From: Bradyrhizobium sp. SZCCT0148
GTDB lineage: Bacteria > Pseudomonadota > Alphaproteobacteria > Rhizobiales > Xanthobacteraceae
Direction: 5' to 3'
DNA length: 64,000 bases
Assembly: GCF_018129985.1 (NCBI RefSeq)
Contig: NZ_JAFCKT010000002.1
Location: 1 to 64,000, forward strand
In this document: piece after piece, positions 29,297-43,699 of the stretch
How the letters are laid out: every line of letters starts with the position of its first letter
Position numbering within the stretch: the first letter of the stretch is position 1
Notes under the pieces: generated by a model
The model's input: the letters and a program-made list of their open reading frames with translations, nothing else
What the model was told of the DNA's origin: nothing
Databases searched by the model: none
Position numbers and translations under genes: made by a program

Positions 29297-30687
29297 TGCG
29301 CGCCACAACGAGCACCTTTGCCGACACGATGCGAGCGCCGCTCCTCAACCTGCTGCTGATCACCGGCGTCGCCGGCGCAAGCCTCGTGCAAGCTTGCATA
29401 AGCCTCGCGCAAGCTCAGACGGCAGCCCCGGCGCCACAGACCGCCGCCATATCGCCCGACGCCATCAAGCAGCGCGAGCAGGAGCTGGAAGCCGCGCGAG
29501 CCAGGCAGAAGAACGCCGAAGAAGCCCAGGCCAAGCTCAAGGCCGAGATCACCTCGCTCGGCCAGGACCGCACCCAGCTCAATCAGCAGCTGATCGACAC
29601 CGCCGCCAATGTGCGCAGCGTCGAGACCAAGATCGACGAAACCGAAGCTCGGCTGCGCGCGCTCAACGGACGCGAGCAGGCGATGCGCGCCTCGCTCGAT
29701 TCGCGCCGCGCCGACATCGTCGAGGTGCTGGCGGCGTTGCAGCGGGCCGGACGGCGCACGCCGCCGGCGCTGCTGGTGCGGCCCGAAGATGCGCTGCAAT
29801 CGCTGCGCACGGCCATGCTGCTCGGCGCCGTGGTCCCGGAGTTGCGCGGCCGCGCCGAAAAGATCGCAAGCGAGCTCGGCGAGCTCGTGGCCTTGCGCAA
29901 GAATATCGCCACCGAGCGCGATCAGCTGGCCTCCGACCGCGACAAGGTCCGCAACGACCAGACCCGGCTCACCGCCCTCGTCGACGAGCGGCAGCGCCAG
30001 CAGGCGGAGCGCGAAAAGGATCTCAACGCCGAGAATTCGCGCGCGATCATGCTTTCAAAGCAGGTCGGCGATCTCCAGGGCCTGATCACCAAGATGGAGC
30101 AGGATCTGCAGAGCGCCGCCAAGGCCGCCGAGAAGGCTGCCGAGGCCGCAAGGCAGGCCGAGGCCAAGGCGGCGGCGGCCGCCAGCTCCAGCGCCAAATC
30201 CGGCCCGGGCGTGTTCAAGGACCGGTCCCGGACCACCCCCGCGATCGTCTTTGCCTCCGCCAAGGGTCTCCTGCCGCTTCCGGTTAACGGTAACAAGATC
30301 AGGGATTTCGGCGGTTCCGACGGGGTCGGCGGGGTTCAGAAGGGCATTTCGCTGGCGACCAAGCCCGGCTCCCAGGTCACAACGCCGTGTGACGGCTGGG
30401 TGGTCTACTCAGGTCCGTTCCGCAGCTATGGACAACTCTTGATCCTCAATGCCGGGGGCGGGTATCATGTCCTGATCGCCGGGATGGAGCGCATTTCGGT
30501 CAACATCGGACAGTTTGTGCTCACGGGGGAGCCGGTTGCGACGATGGGATCGACCTCTCAGGTCGCCTCCATTCTCGCGACGAACGCGAGCCAACCTGTG
30601 CTGTATGTCGAGTTCCGTAAGGACGGCACTCCAATCGATCCAGGCCCATGGTGGGCCGCAAATGAAGGCGAGAAGGTTCGCGGATGA
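29296..30687 (+). CDS. EnvC-like murein hydrolase activator (degenerate LytM)
   Basis: 463 aa from ATG 29296 (overlapping the rlmH stop). A signal peptide is followed by a long periplasmic coiled coil (about 55-300) and a C-terminal LytM/M23 fold (about 330-455). The zinc ligands are missing: the usual H-x3-D region reads QKGISLA, HxH is replaced by HVLIAG, and the last motif is YVEFRKDG. It should therefore activate amidases at the septum rather than cut peptidoglycan itself, as E. coli EnvC does. Its stop overlaps ctpA (ATGATG). Confidence 0.9.
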   Translation: MRATTSTFADTMRAPLLNLLLITGVAGASLVQACISLAQAQTAAPAPQTAAISPDAIKQREQELEAARARQKNAEEAQAKLKAEITSLGQDRTQLNQQLIDTAANVRSVETKIDETEARLRALNGREQAMRASLDSRRADIVEVLAALQRAGRRTPPALLVRPEDALQSLRTAMLLGAVVPELRGRAEKIASELGELVALRKNIATERDQLASDRDKVRNDQTRLTALVDERQRQQAEREKDLNAENSRAIMLSKQVGDLQGLITKMEQDLQSAAKAAEKAAEAARQAEAKAAAAASSSAKSGPGVFKDRSRTTPAIVFASAKGLLPLPVNGNKIRDFGGSDGVGGVQKGISLATKPGSQVTTPCDGWVVYSGPFRSYGQLLILNAGGGYHVLIAGMERISVNIGQFVLTGEPVATMGSTSQVASILATNASQPVLYVEFRKDGTPIDPGPWWAANEGEKVRG

Positions 30688-32042
30688 TGCGCAAGACTTC
30701 AGTAATCCTCCTCAGCGCGGCCACCGGTGCGGCGCTGATGCTGTTCGTGACCCAGCCGCGCGCGGTGTTCATGGGCTCCAGCGCGCGAGCCGCCACCGCG
30801 GACACCTATCGCCAGCTCAATCTGTTCGGCGACGTCTTCGAGCGCGTGCGCTCCGACTATGTCGAGAAGCCCGACGATACCAAGCTGATCGAATCCGCCA
30901 TCAGCGGCATGCTCACCGGCCTCGATCCGCATTCGAGCTACATGGACGCCAAGAGCTTCCGCGACATGCAGGTGCAGACCCGCGGTGAGTTCGGCGGTCT
31001 CGGCATCGAGGTGACGATGGAAGACGGCCTGATCAAGGTGGTCTCGCCGATCGACGACACCCCGGCCTCGCGCGCCGGCGTCATGGCCAACGACATCATC
31101 ACCAATCTCGACGACGAGGCGGTGCAGGGCCTGACCCTGAACCAGGCGGTCGAGAAGATGCGCGGCCCGGTCAACACCAAGATCAGGCTCAAGATCATCC
31201 GCAAGGGCCAGGACAATCCGATCGACGTCACCCTGGTGCGCGACAACATACGCGTCCGCTCGGTGCGCGCGCGCGTCGAGGCCGACGACATCGCCTATAT
31301 CCGCATCACCACCTTCAACGAGCAGACCACCGAGGGCCTGAAGCGCGAGGTCGCCAACCTCTCGAATCAGATCGGCGACAAGCTGAAGGGCTACGTCATC
31401 GACCTCCGCAACAATCCGGGCGGCCTGCTCGAGGAAGCGGTCACCGTCTCCGACGCGTTCCTGGAGAAGGGCGAGATCGTGTCGACCCGCGGCCGCAATG
31501 CCGAGGAGACCCAGCGTCGCACCGCACATTCGGGCGATCTGACCAAGGGCAAGCCCATCATCGTGCTGGTCAATGGCGGCTCGGCCTCGGCGTCGGAAAT
31601 CGTCGCCGGCGCGCTGCAGGACCACAAGCGCGCGACCATCGTCGGCACGCGCTCGTTCGGCAAGGGCTCGGTGCAGACCATCATTCCGCTCGGGAGCGGC
31701 AATGGCGCGCTGCGGCTGACCACCGCGCGCTATTACACGCCGTCGGGCAAGTCGATCCAGGCCAAGGGCATCGTGCCCGACATCGAAGTGCTGCAGGACG
31801 TGCCGGACGAGCTGAAGTCGCGCACCGATACCAAGGGCGAGGCCTCGCTGCGCGGCCATCTCAAGAATGACGGCGACGAGAAGACCGGCTCGCAGTCCTA
31901 CGTCCCGCCGGACGCCAAGGACGACAAGGCGCTCAAGCTCGCCGGCGACCTGCTCCACGGCATCAAGAACAGCGCCTCCGCCGCGCCCATTCCCGGCGGC
32001 GACAACAAGGCCACGACCGACAAGCCCAAGGCAGCGAACTAA
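30684..32042 (+). CDS. ctpA: C-terminal processing protease (S41)
   Basis: 452 aa. A signal or membrane anchor lies at 1-38, a PDZ domain at about 90-175 (GEFGGLGIEVTMEDGLIKVV) and the S41 domain at about 195-345. The catalytic Ser/Lys dyad is in GSASASEI (S302) and FGKG (K327, 25 residues on, the expected spacing). It acts in the periplasm on envelope proteins. The ATG overlaps the envC stop, and a terminator follows at 32081. Confidence 0.95.
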   Translation: MMRKTSVILLSAATGAALMLFVTQPRAVFMGSSARAATADTYRQLNLFGDVFERVRSDYVEKPDDTKLIESAISGMLTGLDPHSSYMDAKSFRDMQVQTRGEFGGLGIEVTMEDGLIKVVSPIDDTPASRAGVMANDIITNLDDEAVQGLTLNQAVEKMRGPVNTKIRLKIIRKGQDNPIDVTLVRDNIRVRSVRARVEADDIAYIRITTFNEQTTEGLKREVANLSNQIGDKLKGYVIDLRNNPGGLLEEAVTVSDAFLEKGEIVSTRGRNAEETQRRTAHSGDLTKGKPIIVLVNGGSASASEIVAGALQDHKRATIVGTRSFGKGSVQTIIPLGSGNGALRLTTARYYTPSGKSIQAKGIVPDIEVLQDVPDELKSRTDTKGEASLRGHLKNDGDEKTGSQSYVPPDAKDDKALKLAGDLLHGIKNSASAAPIPGGDNKATTDKPKAAN

Positions 32043-32080
32043 GGCTACCAGCCGATCCTGGCATGACGCGATCTGACGAA

Positions 32081-32110
32081 AAGGGCGGCTCCTGGAGCCG
32101 CCCTTTTTGC
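32081..32110 (+). terminator. Rho-independent terminator after ctpA
   Basis: A stem AAGGGCGGCT/AGCCGCCCTT with a small loop is followed by TTTTGCTT. It ends the rsfS-rlmH-envC-ctpA unit. Confidence 0.88.
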
Positions 32111-32195
32111 TTGAACTCCGGTCCCCGGCCTTTCCCGGCCTGCCGCCGCTTGACCCCGGCGTGGTATCGTCATTGGCAGTGATTCGGGATCGCGC

Positions 32196-33428
32196 ATGAC
32201 TGAAACGGCCGATGATCTGAGCGCCCCGCTCGGACAGGACAAGCCGCGGCGGAAACGCCGGCTGCGGCTGCCGTTCACGGCCATGCAGGCGCTCGCCGTG
32301 CTGCTCGGCCTGTTCCTCCTGACCTTTGCCGGCTTCGCCATCTTCAACAAGGATCCGCTCGGCGGCGAGCCGATGTCGCGGATCGCGATTCGCGAGAACG
32401 GCGCCAGCAAGGCGACCGATGAGAAGCCCTCCGCCGGCCACGGCCAGGCTGGCAAGCAAGAGAGCAAGCACGACAGCCAGGAGGCGCCGAAGCAGGCCGC
32501 GCCCGGCGAACAGAAGACCGTCACCATGATCGACGGCTCCACCGGCGCCCGCCACGACGTGGTGATCGGCGCCGGCGAGGACGGCGGCGACAAGGCCGGA
32601 ACCGCGTCTGCCCCGCCGCCCGTCATGGCTGGGATCAATCCAAAACTGCTGGAGAAATCACGCTACGGCATGATCCCGATGGTCGCCGACGGGCTGAAGC
32701 CGTTCAACGTCTATGCGGCTGACGCCGATCGCGCCAAGGCCGCCAAGATGCCGGTGGTCGCCATCGTGATCGGCGGCCTCGGCGTCGGCGCCGCCAAGAC
32801 CGCCGATGCCATCATGAAGCTGCCGGCGGCGGTCACGCTGGCCTTCACGCCCTACGGCACCGATCCCGGCAAGCTCGCCGAACGGGCCCGCGCGCAGCGC
32901 CACGAAATCTTCCTCCAGATCCCGATGGAGCCTTACGACTTCCCCGACAATGATCCGGGACCGCAGACGCTGCTGACCTCGCTCAGCACCGACCAGAACA
33001 TGGACCGCCTGTACTGGCATTTCAGCCGGATGCAGGGTTATGCCGGCATCACCAATTTCATGGGCGCCCGCTTCATCGCGACGGAGGCTGCGATGCAGCC
33101 GATCATCCGCGAGGCGGCCAAGCGCGGCCTCGGCTTCTTCGACGACGGCTCCTCGCCCCGCAGCATCGCAGGCCCGGCCGCGGCGAGCGCGGCGATGCCG
33201 TTCGGCAGGGGCGACATCGCGATCGACGTGGTGCCGACGCCGACCGAGATCGACCGCGCCCTGAACAAGCTCGAATCGGCGGCGCGCGAGCGCGGCGCGG
33301 CTGTCGGCACGGCTAGCGCCCTGCCCGTCTCGATCGAGCGCATCGGCGCCTGGACCAAGGCATTGGGCGACCGGGGTATCCTTTTGGTGCCATTGACAAC
33401 CGCGATGCTGAAATCAAAATCCAGCTAA
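32196..33428 (+). CDS. Divergent polysaccharide deacetylase family protein
   Basis: 410 aa. A single N-terminal membrane helix (FTAMQALAVLLGLFLLTFAGF) is followed by a Lys/Ala/Gly-rich linker to about residue 150 and a NodB-like, YibQ-type domain: AIVIGGLGVGAAKTADAI, EIFLQIPMEPYDFP, MGARFI, FFDDGSSPRS. The usual metal-binding pattern is altered, as in this family in general. It is probably periplasmic and cell-wall linked; it regularly follows ctpA. Confidence 0.88.
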   Translation: MTETADDLSAPLGQDKPRRKRRLRLPFTAMQALAVLLGLFLLTFAGFAIFNKDPLGGEPMSRIAIRENGASKATDEKPSAGHGQAGKQESKHDSQEAPKQAAPGEQKTVTMIDGSTGARHDVVIGAGEDGGDKAGTASAPPPVMAGINPKLLEKSRYGMIPMVADGLKPFNVYAADADRAKAAKMPVVAIVIGGLGVGAAKTADAIMKLPAAVTLAFTPYGTDPGKLAERARAQRHEIFLQIPMEPYDFPDNDPGPQTLLTSLSTDQNMDRLYWHFSRMQGYAGITNFMGARFIATEAAMQPIIREAAKRGLGFFDDGSSPRSIAGPAAASAAMPFGRGDIAIDVVPTPTEIDRALNKLESAARERGAAVGTASALPVSIERIGAWTKALGDRGILLVPLTTAMLKSKSS

Positions 33429-33503
33429 ATCAACGGATTGGTACGGCACGGGTCCCGCGGACCGGTCAAGCCGCAACCAGCAGCATGCGAGAGGTCTGGC
33501 GGA

Positions 33504-34010
33504 ATGGCGCGTTATGAGGATCTGCCCTACCGGACCTGCGTCGGCGTGATGCTGATCAATAAAGATGGCCTGGTGTTCATCGGCCGCCGCGCCGGCGGCA
33601 TCGAGCATGTCGACGACACCCATGTCTGGCAGATGCCGCAAGGCGGCGTCGATCCCGGCGAGGACACCTGGGATGCCGCCAAGCGCGAACTCTATGAGGA
33701 GACCAGCGTGCGCTCGGTCGAGCGGCTCGGCGAGGTCCCGGACTGGCTCACTTACGACATTCCGCGCACGGTCGCGGGGCGCGCCTGGAAGGGCCGCTAC
33801 CGCGGCCAGCGCCAGAAATGGTTCGCAGTGCGCTTCACCGGCAAGGACAGCGAGATCAATGTCGAGAAGCCCGGCGGGGGCGGCCACAAGGCCGAATTCG
33901 TCAGCTGGCGCTGGGAGCCGATGAAGAACCTGACCGGGCTGATCATTCCCTTCAAGCGCCCGGTCTATGAGCGCGTGGTGCAGGAATTTTCCGCGCTGGC
34001 GGACCAATAA
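33504..34010 (+). CDS. rppH: RNA pyrophosphohydrolase RppH
   Basis: 168 aa from ATG 33504. The Nudix box is [21 protein letters not shown], with S instead of the usual G after EET. RppH features include [11 protein letters not shown] near the start, WQMPQGG and QKWFAVRF. It removes pyrophosphate from mRNA 5' ends to start decay, or hydrolyses dinucleoside polyphosphates. A second closely similar gene follows directly. Confidence 0.92.
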   Translation: MARYEDLPYRTCVGVMLINKDGLVFIGRRAGGIEHVDDTHVWQMPQGGVDPGEDTWDAAKRELYEETSVRSVERLGEVPDWLTYDIPRTVAGRAWKGRYRGQRQKWFAVRFTGKDSEINVEKPGGGGHKAEFVSWRWEPMKNLTGLIIPFKRPVYERVVQEFSALADQ

Positions 34011-34018
34011 ATCGAATT

Positions 34019-34059
34019 GTCGTCCCGGCTTCGGTGCTAATGCAGCCGGGAATGACGAC
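34019..34059. repeat. Short GTCGTCCCGG...AATGACGAC repeat
   Basis: GTCGTCCCGGCT pairs with GCCGGGAATGACGAC around a short loop. It lies between the two Nudix genes and covers possible upstream starts of the second. Confidence 0.65.
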
Positions 34060-34072
34060 GAGAGATTTGCGC

Positions 34073-34573
34073 GTGACGAGTGAAAAGCCCTACCGCCCCA
34101 ACGTGGGGATCGCCCTCTTCAACGCCGAAGGCCGCGTTCTGATCGGTCACCGCTTCAAGGGCGACGGGCCCGAGATCATCCTGCCGGGACTCGACTGGCA
34201 GATGCCGCAGGGCGGCGTCGACGACGGCGAGAACTTGCGCGATGCCGCGATGCGCGAGCTCTGGGAGGAGACCAGCGTCAAGAGCGCGACCTATCTCGGC
34301 GAGACCGACTGGCTCACCTACGAATTTCCGCCTTACGACGGACCACAGACGCATCGCCTCGCGAAATTCCGCGGCCAGCAGCAGAAATGGTTCGCGCTGC
34401 GCTTCACCGGCAAGGATGACGAGATCGACCCGTTGACGCCGCGCAACGGACAGCCGGCGGAGTTCGATGCCTGGCGCTGGGAGCGGCTGGATCGCGTCGC
34501 CGATGTCGTGGTGCCGTTTCGCCGGGAGGTCTATCGCGCAGTGGCCGAGCAGTTCTCGGGCTTCGCGGGCTGA
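34073..34573 (+). CDS. Second RppH-like Nudix hydrolase
   Basis: 166 aa from GTG 34073, preceded by GAGAG. Frames from 34034 or 34052 run through the repeat at 34019-34059 and are less likely. It shares with the upstream gene the pattern [48 protein letters not shown] and a closing VPFRREVY, so the two are tandem paralogues. Activity is probably the same class; division of labour is unknown. Confidence 0.9.
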   Translation: MTSEKPYRPNVGIALFNAEGRVLIGHRFKGDGPEIILPGLDWQMPQGGVDDGENLRDAAMRELWEETSVKSATYLGETDWLTYEFPPYDGPQTHRLAKFRGQQQKWFALRFTGKDDEIDPLTPRNGQPAEFDAWRWERLDRVADVVVPFRREVYRAVAEQFSGFAG

Positions 34574-34584
34574 AATCGCGAAAA

Positions 34585-34717
34585 CAACCCCATGCACAGT
34601 AGCGATGGGGTTGAAATGGCTGGATAATTTTTTCAGGCGATTGGCATGTGAGGTGGCCCCGCCAAGCGGGGTCCAACAAAGTTTCAGCGCCCGCCACTTC
34701 CGTGACGAGCGCTGAAT
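34585..34717. other. Three hairpins between the Nudix gene and atpC
   Basis: Stems are AACCCCAT/ATGGGGTT (34586-34612), GGCCCCGC/GCGGGGTC (about 34654-34672) and TTCAGCGC/GCGCTGAA (about 34682-34715, followed by TTTTA). They lie between convergent genes and probably serve in 3'-end formation or stability. Confidence 0.5.
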
Positions 34718-34723
34718 TTTATC

Positions 34724-34766
34724 CAAAAAAATCCAAGGCTTGAGCCCCGGAGCGGTGCCCCGGGGC

Positions 34767-34768
<2 letters not shown>
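34724..34768 (-). terminator. Terminator of the atp operon
   Basis: On the minus strand AGCCCCGG/CCGGGGCT (34743-34750 with 34760-34767) is followed by a T-run at 34724-34732. The stem overlaps the atpC stop codon. Confidence 0.8.
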
Positions 34769-35177
<409 letters not shown>

Positions 35178-35197
35178 CTATCCGTTGTTTTCCGCTT

Positions 35198-35303
35198 GTC
35201 ACCCGCGGGCCTGACCCGCGGGTCCCTCCATCAAAATTCTCTTTTGATGGATCGCCGGACTCGACGAAAAGACGCGCTTCGCGCTTTTGCCCGGCGATGA
35301 CGA
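35198..35303. repeat. Palindromic repeat between atpD and atpC
   Basis: Nested arms (ACCCGCGGG/CCCGCGGGT, CCATCAAAA/TTTTGATGG, AAGACGCG/CGCGCTTTT) lie between GTCA and TGACG ends. Its place inside the atp operon could create a processing or attenuation point before atpC. Confidence 0.8.
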
Positions 35304-35314
35304 GATGAGAAGGC

Positions 35315-37685
<2,371 letters not shown>

Positions 37686-37842
37686 TCTTCGTTCACCCCG
37701 GCGGTTCGATGCAACACCGAACCGCTAGCCTGTCCCTATCGCGATGCCCGGCCGGGCGCCGGGCACGCTTCTCGTTGTCTTGTCTCTTGCGAAGCGATCA
37801 CGGCCGGAACAATCCGGCCATGCTGCTGTTACGCAGAGCTCG

Positions 37843-39932
<2,090 letters not shown>

Positions 39933-40613
39933 AGACGCGCTCTTTTTGCTGTCAAACTCGCAAGGGAAAAACCGTCGCCACGAAGCGGCGCCAAGCGATC
40001 CAAGCCCTTGGAATTCAAGCGGGACTTCGATTTCCGGCCGACACGGGACGTGCCGGGTCCGTTAAAATCGCGGCTTTGCTAACATAGCAGGCGCGCAGGT
40101 GCAACATGACGCCAAATTAAAGGCACGTGGTTCTGTCGCCAGTTCGTCGCACGCTGGATGCGTCAATCATGTGATCCGACGATTGCAACAAGAAACGAGC
40201 AACGACTTGGCGTCGCCCTGCCGCGGCACGGAATTGTCGAGCGCTCGGCCTGAACTTGGTCCCGTGTTGGTTCCTGCCCTCAGCGCATAGCCGCCATGAA
40301 CACCGATCGCTGAGCCGTGATTCCGGTCCGGCTGCCTCCACTCGCCGAATACTTACCCAATTCTAAACGCGGAGAGCGATGACTTCGTTCTACAGTATTC
40401 GATAGTAATGGTTAGGTTAAATAATCGTTAAAGCCGAAGAATTCAAAACATCAGCTGCAACATCGGTGCCAGTCACAAGATGTTTCGTGACGACACAGAA
40501 CAGATTTACTGCCCAATTCACGCCGCATTGGGAAACGAAACGCCAGACCGCTCACAAACTGATGGGGGCTCCACTGGCCACACATGTGGCAATACTAGCT
40601 TAGGGACCACTAA
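39933..40613. other. Divergent gap between atpH and the RlpA-like gene
   Basis: About 680 bp with no credible gene. The half near rlpA (40340-40520) is AT-rich and probably holds its promoter; the atp promoter should lie within about 39940-40100, but I cannot fix either precisely. Confidence 0.45.
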
Positions 40614-41117
40614 ATGCTGTCTTTGAAGACGCTGGGCTCTGTGACCCGGCCGCGTACGGCGATCGCTTTCGTTGCCGCAACTCTCCTCATCGGTGGCACC
40701 GCCACCGAAGCTTCCGCCAAATCCCGACATCACCGGCACCATCATCATCACCGCCACCACGCCCAGGTCGATACCAACGCGACCTCCGATTGGCGCAACG
40801 CCAATGCGTCGATGACGCCGTCACAGGGCTCGGGCCGCAGCTTCTCCGGCATGGCCTCCTTCTACGGCAACGAGTCCGGCAGCCGCACCGCCTCGGGCCA
40901 GCGCTTCAACCAGAACGCCTTGACCGCCGCGCACCGCTCGCTGCCGTTCGGCACCAAGCTGCGTGTCACCCATGGCGGCCAGAGTGTCATCGTCACCATC
41001 AATGACCGCGGCCCCTTCATTCGCGGCCGCGTGCTCGACCTCTCCACGGGCGCAGCTCGCGCCATCGGCCTCACGAGCCGCGGCGTCGGCCGAGTCACCG
41101 CGGAAGTCGTCTCCTGA
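40614..41117 (+). CDS. RlpA-like protein (septal/peptidoglycan, double-psi beta-barrel)
   Basis: 167 aa. A signal peptide ends near AlaSerAla (about residue 34). It is followed by a His-rich stretch (RHHRHHHHHRHH), a short linker, and the DPBB domain: GMASFYGNESGSRTASGQRFN, LTAAHRSLPFGTKLRVTHGG and VTINDRGPFIRGRVLDLS. The Asp and His of RlpA lytic transglycosylases are kept. There is no SPOR domain. The His run might bind metal; this is an inference. Confidence 0.88.
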   Translation: MLSLKTLGSVTRPRTAIAFVAATLLIGGTATEASAKSRHHRHHHHHRHHAQVDTNATSDWRNANASMTPSQGSGRSFSGMASFYGNESGSRTASGQRFNQNALTAAHRSLPFGTKLRVTHGGQSVIVTINDRGPFIRGRVLDLSTGAARAIGLTSRGVGRVTAEVVS

Positions 41118-41177
41118 GGCGTTCGACGTCCTCACACCACGCGCAAATTTCCATCAGTTTGATGCGCGTCTGAAACA

Positions 41178-41214
41178 AGCCCGCGGTCTTGGGGGACCGC
41201 GGGCTTTTTGTTTG
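41178..41214 (+). terminator. Terminator after the RlpA-like gene
   Basis: An 11-bp perfect stem AGCCCGCGGTC/GACCGCGGGCT (41178-41188 with 41195-41205) is followed by TTTTGTTT. Confidence 0.9.
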
Positions 41215-41274
41215 GCCGGTCGCTGCGGCGGAGCCCCGGGGGAGAGAGTTCGCACGGCTCCCGCCTCCCACCAC

Positions 41275-41362
41275 GTCATGGCGAGCGCGCAGCGAAGCAA
41301 TCCAGGATTTTTCCGCGGAGAGTTTCGAGATTGCTTCGTCGCAAGGGCTCCGCGCAATGATG
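41275..41362. repeat. Palindromic repeat (REP-like)
   Basis: It runs from GTCATGGCGAGCGCGCAGCGAAGCAATC to GATTGCTTCGTCGC...GCGCAATGAT, the same family as 19996-20081 but more degraded. It lies between the rlpA terminator and the priA stop. Confidence 0.75.
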
Positions 41363-41377
41363 TGGAGGGAGCGGGAG

Positions 41378-43588
41378 CTACAGGAAGCTCTGCGGATCGA
41401 CGTCGACTTCGAGCTTCTGATTGCCCGTCGGCCTCGGGCAGACCGCGAGCCAGTTGCGCAGATAGTCCGAGAGGTCGAAGCCGCGCGCCGATTTCACCAG
41501 GATGCGGAAGCGGTAGCGGCCCTTGATCACGGCGAGCGGTGCTTCGGCCGGTCCCAGCACCACGACGCGCTCGTCGCGCGGGGCGAGCGCCACGATCCGA
41601 CGGCCGAGGCCTTCGGCGCTCGGTCGGTCGCCGGCGGAGATGATCAGGCTGGCGAGCCGGCCGAACGGCGGATACAGCGTGCGTTCGCGCAAGTCGATCT
41701 CGCTGTCGTAGAAGGCCTCGCGGTCGCAGGCGATCAGCGCCTTCATCACGGGATGATCGGGCTGGTGGGTCTGGAGATAGCCGACGCCGCGGCCCTGCTC
41801 GCGCCCGGCGCGGCCGATCACCTGGTTGAGCAATTGCCAGGTACGCTCCGCCGCGCGCGGATCGCCGTTGGAGAGGCCGAGATCCGCATCGACCACGCCG
41901 ACCAGATTGAGCCGCGGAAAATTGTGGCCCTTGGCCACCAGCTGCGTACCGATGATGATGTCGACACGGCCCTCCGCGATCTCGGCAAGCTCGGAACGCA
42001 TGGTCTCGATCGAGGTGATGAGATCGCTCGACAGCACCATGGTGCGCGCGTCCGGAAACAGCGACGCTGCCTCCTCCTGCAAGCGCTCGACGCCGGGCCC
42101 GACCGCCACGAGCGATTCCTCCGCCGAACAGTTCGGGCAGAGATGCGGACGCGGCATCGAGAAGCCGCAATGATGGCAGACCAGGCGCTGGCGGAAGCGG
42201 TGATCGACCAGCCAGGCATCGCAGATGGTGCAGGCGAAGCGATGGCCGCAGCCGCGGCACAACGTCAGCGGCGCGTAGCCGCGGCGATTGAGGAACAACA
42301 GCGCCTGCTCGCGCTTCTCGATCGCTTTCCTGATCTCGCCGGCAAGCCGCGGCGAGATATAGCGGCCGCGCGCCGGCGGCTCGCGGCGCAGGTCGATGGC
42401 CTCGATATGCGGCATGTGCTGGCCGCCGAAGCGCGAGGGCAGCGCGATGCGCTGATAGCGGTTCTTGCGCGCATTGACCTCGGACTCGACCGATGGCGTG
42501 GCCGAGGCCAGCACGACCGGGATCTTGGCGATATGCCCGCGCACCACCGCCATGTCGCGGGCGTGGTAGTGCACGCCCTCGTCCTGCTTGTAGGCCTGGT
42601 CGTGCTCCTCATCGACGATGATCAGGCCGAGACTGGCGTAGGGCAGAAACAGCGCCGAGCGCGCGCCGACCACGACCGGGGCGGTGCCTGCTGAGATCGC
42701 CGCCCAATTGCGGGCGCGGGTGCGCGGGGTCAGCTCGGAATGCCATTCGATCGGCCGCGCGCCGAAGCGTTGCGCGAAGCGGTCGAGGAACTGGCCGGTG
42801 AGCGCGATCTCCGGCATCAGGATCAACGATTGCCCGCCGCGACGGATGGTTTCAGCAACCGCCTCGAAATACACCTCGGTCTTGCCCGAACCGGTGACGC
42901 CGTCGAGCAATGCGACGTGAAAGGTGCCGTTGGCCGCAAGTGCGCGCATCGCGTCCACGCCGGCGCGCTGCAGCGGCGAGAAATCCGGCCGGCTGAAATC
43001 GGGATCGGGGCTAGGCGGCGGCGCGGGCGGCGGCATCGGCTCGACCGCGAGCGTGCCTTCGTCGACGAGGCCGTCGATCACGCCTGCGGAGACGCCCGCC
43101 TCTTTCGCCGCCTCCGACTTGCCGTGCAGCAGCCGGTCCGACAGCACCTCGATCAGTCGCTGGCGTGCCGGGGTCAGCCGCTTCGGGGGATCGCCGACCA
43201 GGCGCACGCCGGGACGCACCCGCTCGGGCCCGAGATTCTCGCCCATCCGCAGGCACATGCGCAGCACCATGCCGCGCGGGCTCAGGGTGTAATTGGCAAC
43301 CCAGTCCACCACGGCCCGCAGTTCGGGCTTGAGCGGCGGGATGTCCAGCTTCTCGCTGACCTCCTTGAGACGGTTGTGCAGGCGGGGATCGGGATTGGCG
43401 TTCTCCCCCCAGACCACGGCCAGCACCTCGCGCGCGCCAAGCGGCACGCCGACGAGATCGCCCGCCTTCAGCTGCATCCCGCGCGGCACCTTGTAGGAAT
43501 AGGTCTGGTCGAGCGCGACCGGCACCAGCACGTCGACCATGCCGGTCGCGCTGGTGGGGGCGGTGGTGCTGCGCGGCGTGTGGTCCAT
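41378..43588 (-). CDS. priA: Primosomal protein N' (PriA helicase)
   Basis: 736 aa. The N-terminal DNA-binding domain starts VDVLVPVALDQTYSYKVP. The helicase has Walker A GVTGSGKTEVY, DEEHD, and eight Cys in the zinc-binding insert (CRGCGHRFACTICDAW...CHHCG...CPNCSAEE). It restarts stalled replication forks. It is divergent from xerC. Confidence 0.96.
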   Translation of the reverse strand: MDHTPRSTTAPTSATGMVDVLVPVALDQTYSYKVPRGMQLKAGDLVGVPLGAREVLAVVWGENANPDPRLHNRLKEVSEKLDIPPLKPELRAVVDWVANYTLSPRGMVLRMCLRMGENLGPERVRPGVRLVGDPPKRLTPARQRLIEVLSDRLLHGKSEAAKEAGVSAGVIDGLVDEGTLAVEPMPPPAPPPSPDPDFSRPDFSPLQRAGVDAMRALAANGTFHVALLDGVTGSGKTEVYFEAVAETIRRGGQSLILMPEIALTGQFLDRFAQRFGARPIEWHSELTPRTRARNWAAISAGTAPVVVGARSALFLPYASLGLIIVDEEHDQAYKQDEGVHYHARDMAVVRGHIAKIPVVLASATPSVESEVNARKNRYQRIALPSRFGGQHMPHIEAIDLRREPPARGRYISPRLAGEIRKAIEKREQALLFLNRRGYAPLTLCRGCGHRFACTICDAWLVDHRFRQRLVCHHCGFSMPRPHLCPNCSAEESLVAVGPGVERLQEEAASLFPDARTMVLSSDLITSIETMRSELAEIAEGRVDIIIGTQLVAKGHNFPRLNLVGVVDADLGLSNGDPRAAERTWQLLNQVIGRAGREQGRGVGYLQTHQPDHPVMKALIACDREAFYDSEIDLRERTLYPPFGRLASLIISAGDRPSAEGLGRRIVALAPRDERVVVLGPAEAPLAVIKGRYRFRILVKSARGFDLSDYLRNWLAVCPRPTGNQKLEVDVDPQSFL

Positions 43589-43699
43589 GAACGGAGATTC
43601 GGAACCCGGGGCTAGAAGGCTAGCGCCCAGTGGCTGCCTTAGCGAACGATAAACGAGTGTGATGCGATATACTGGGTGGAATCATTACGTCCAGTGCGC

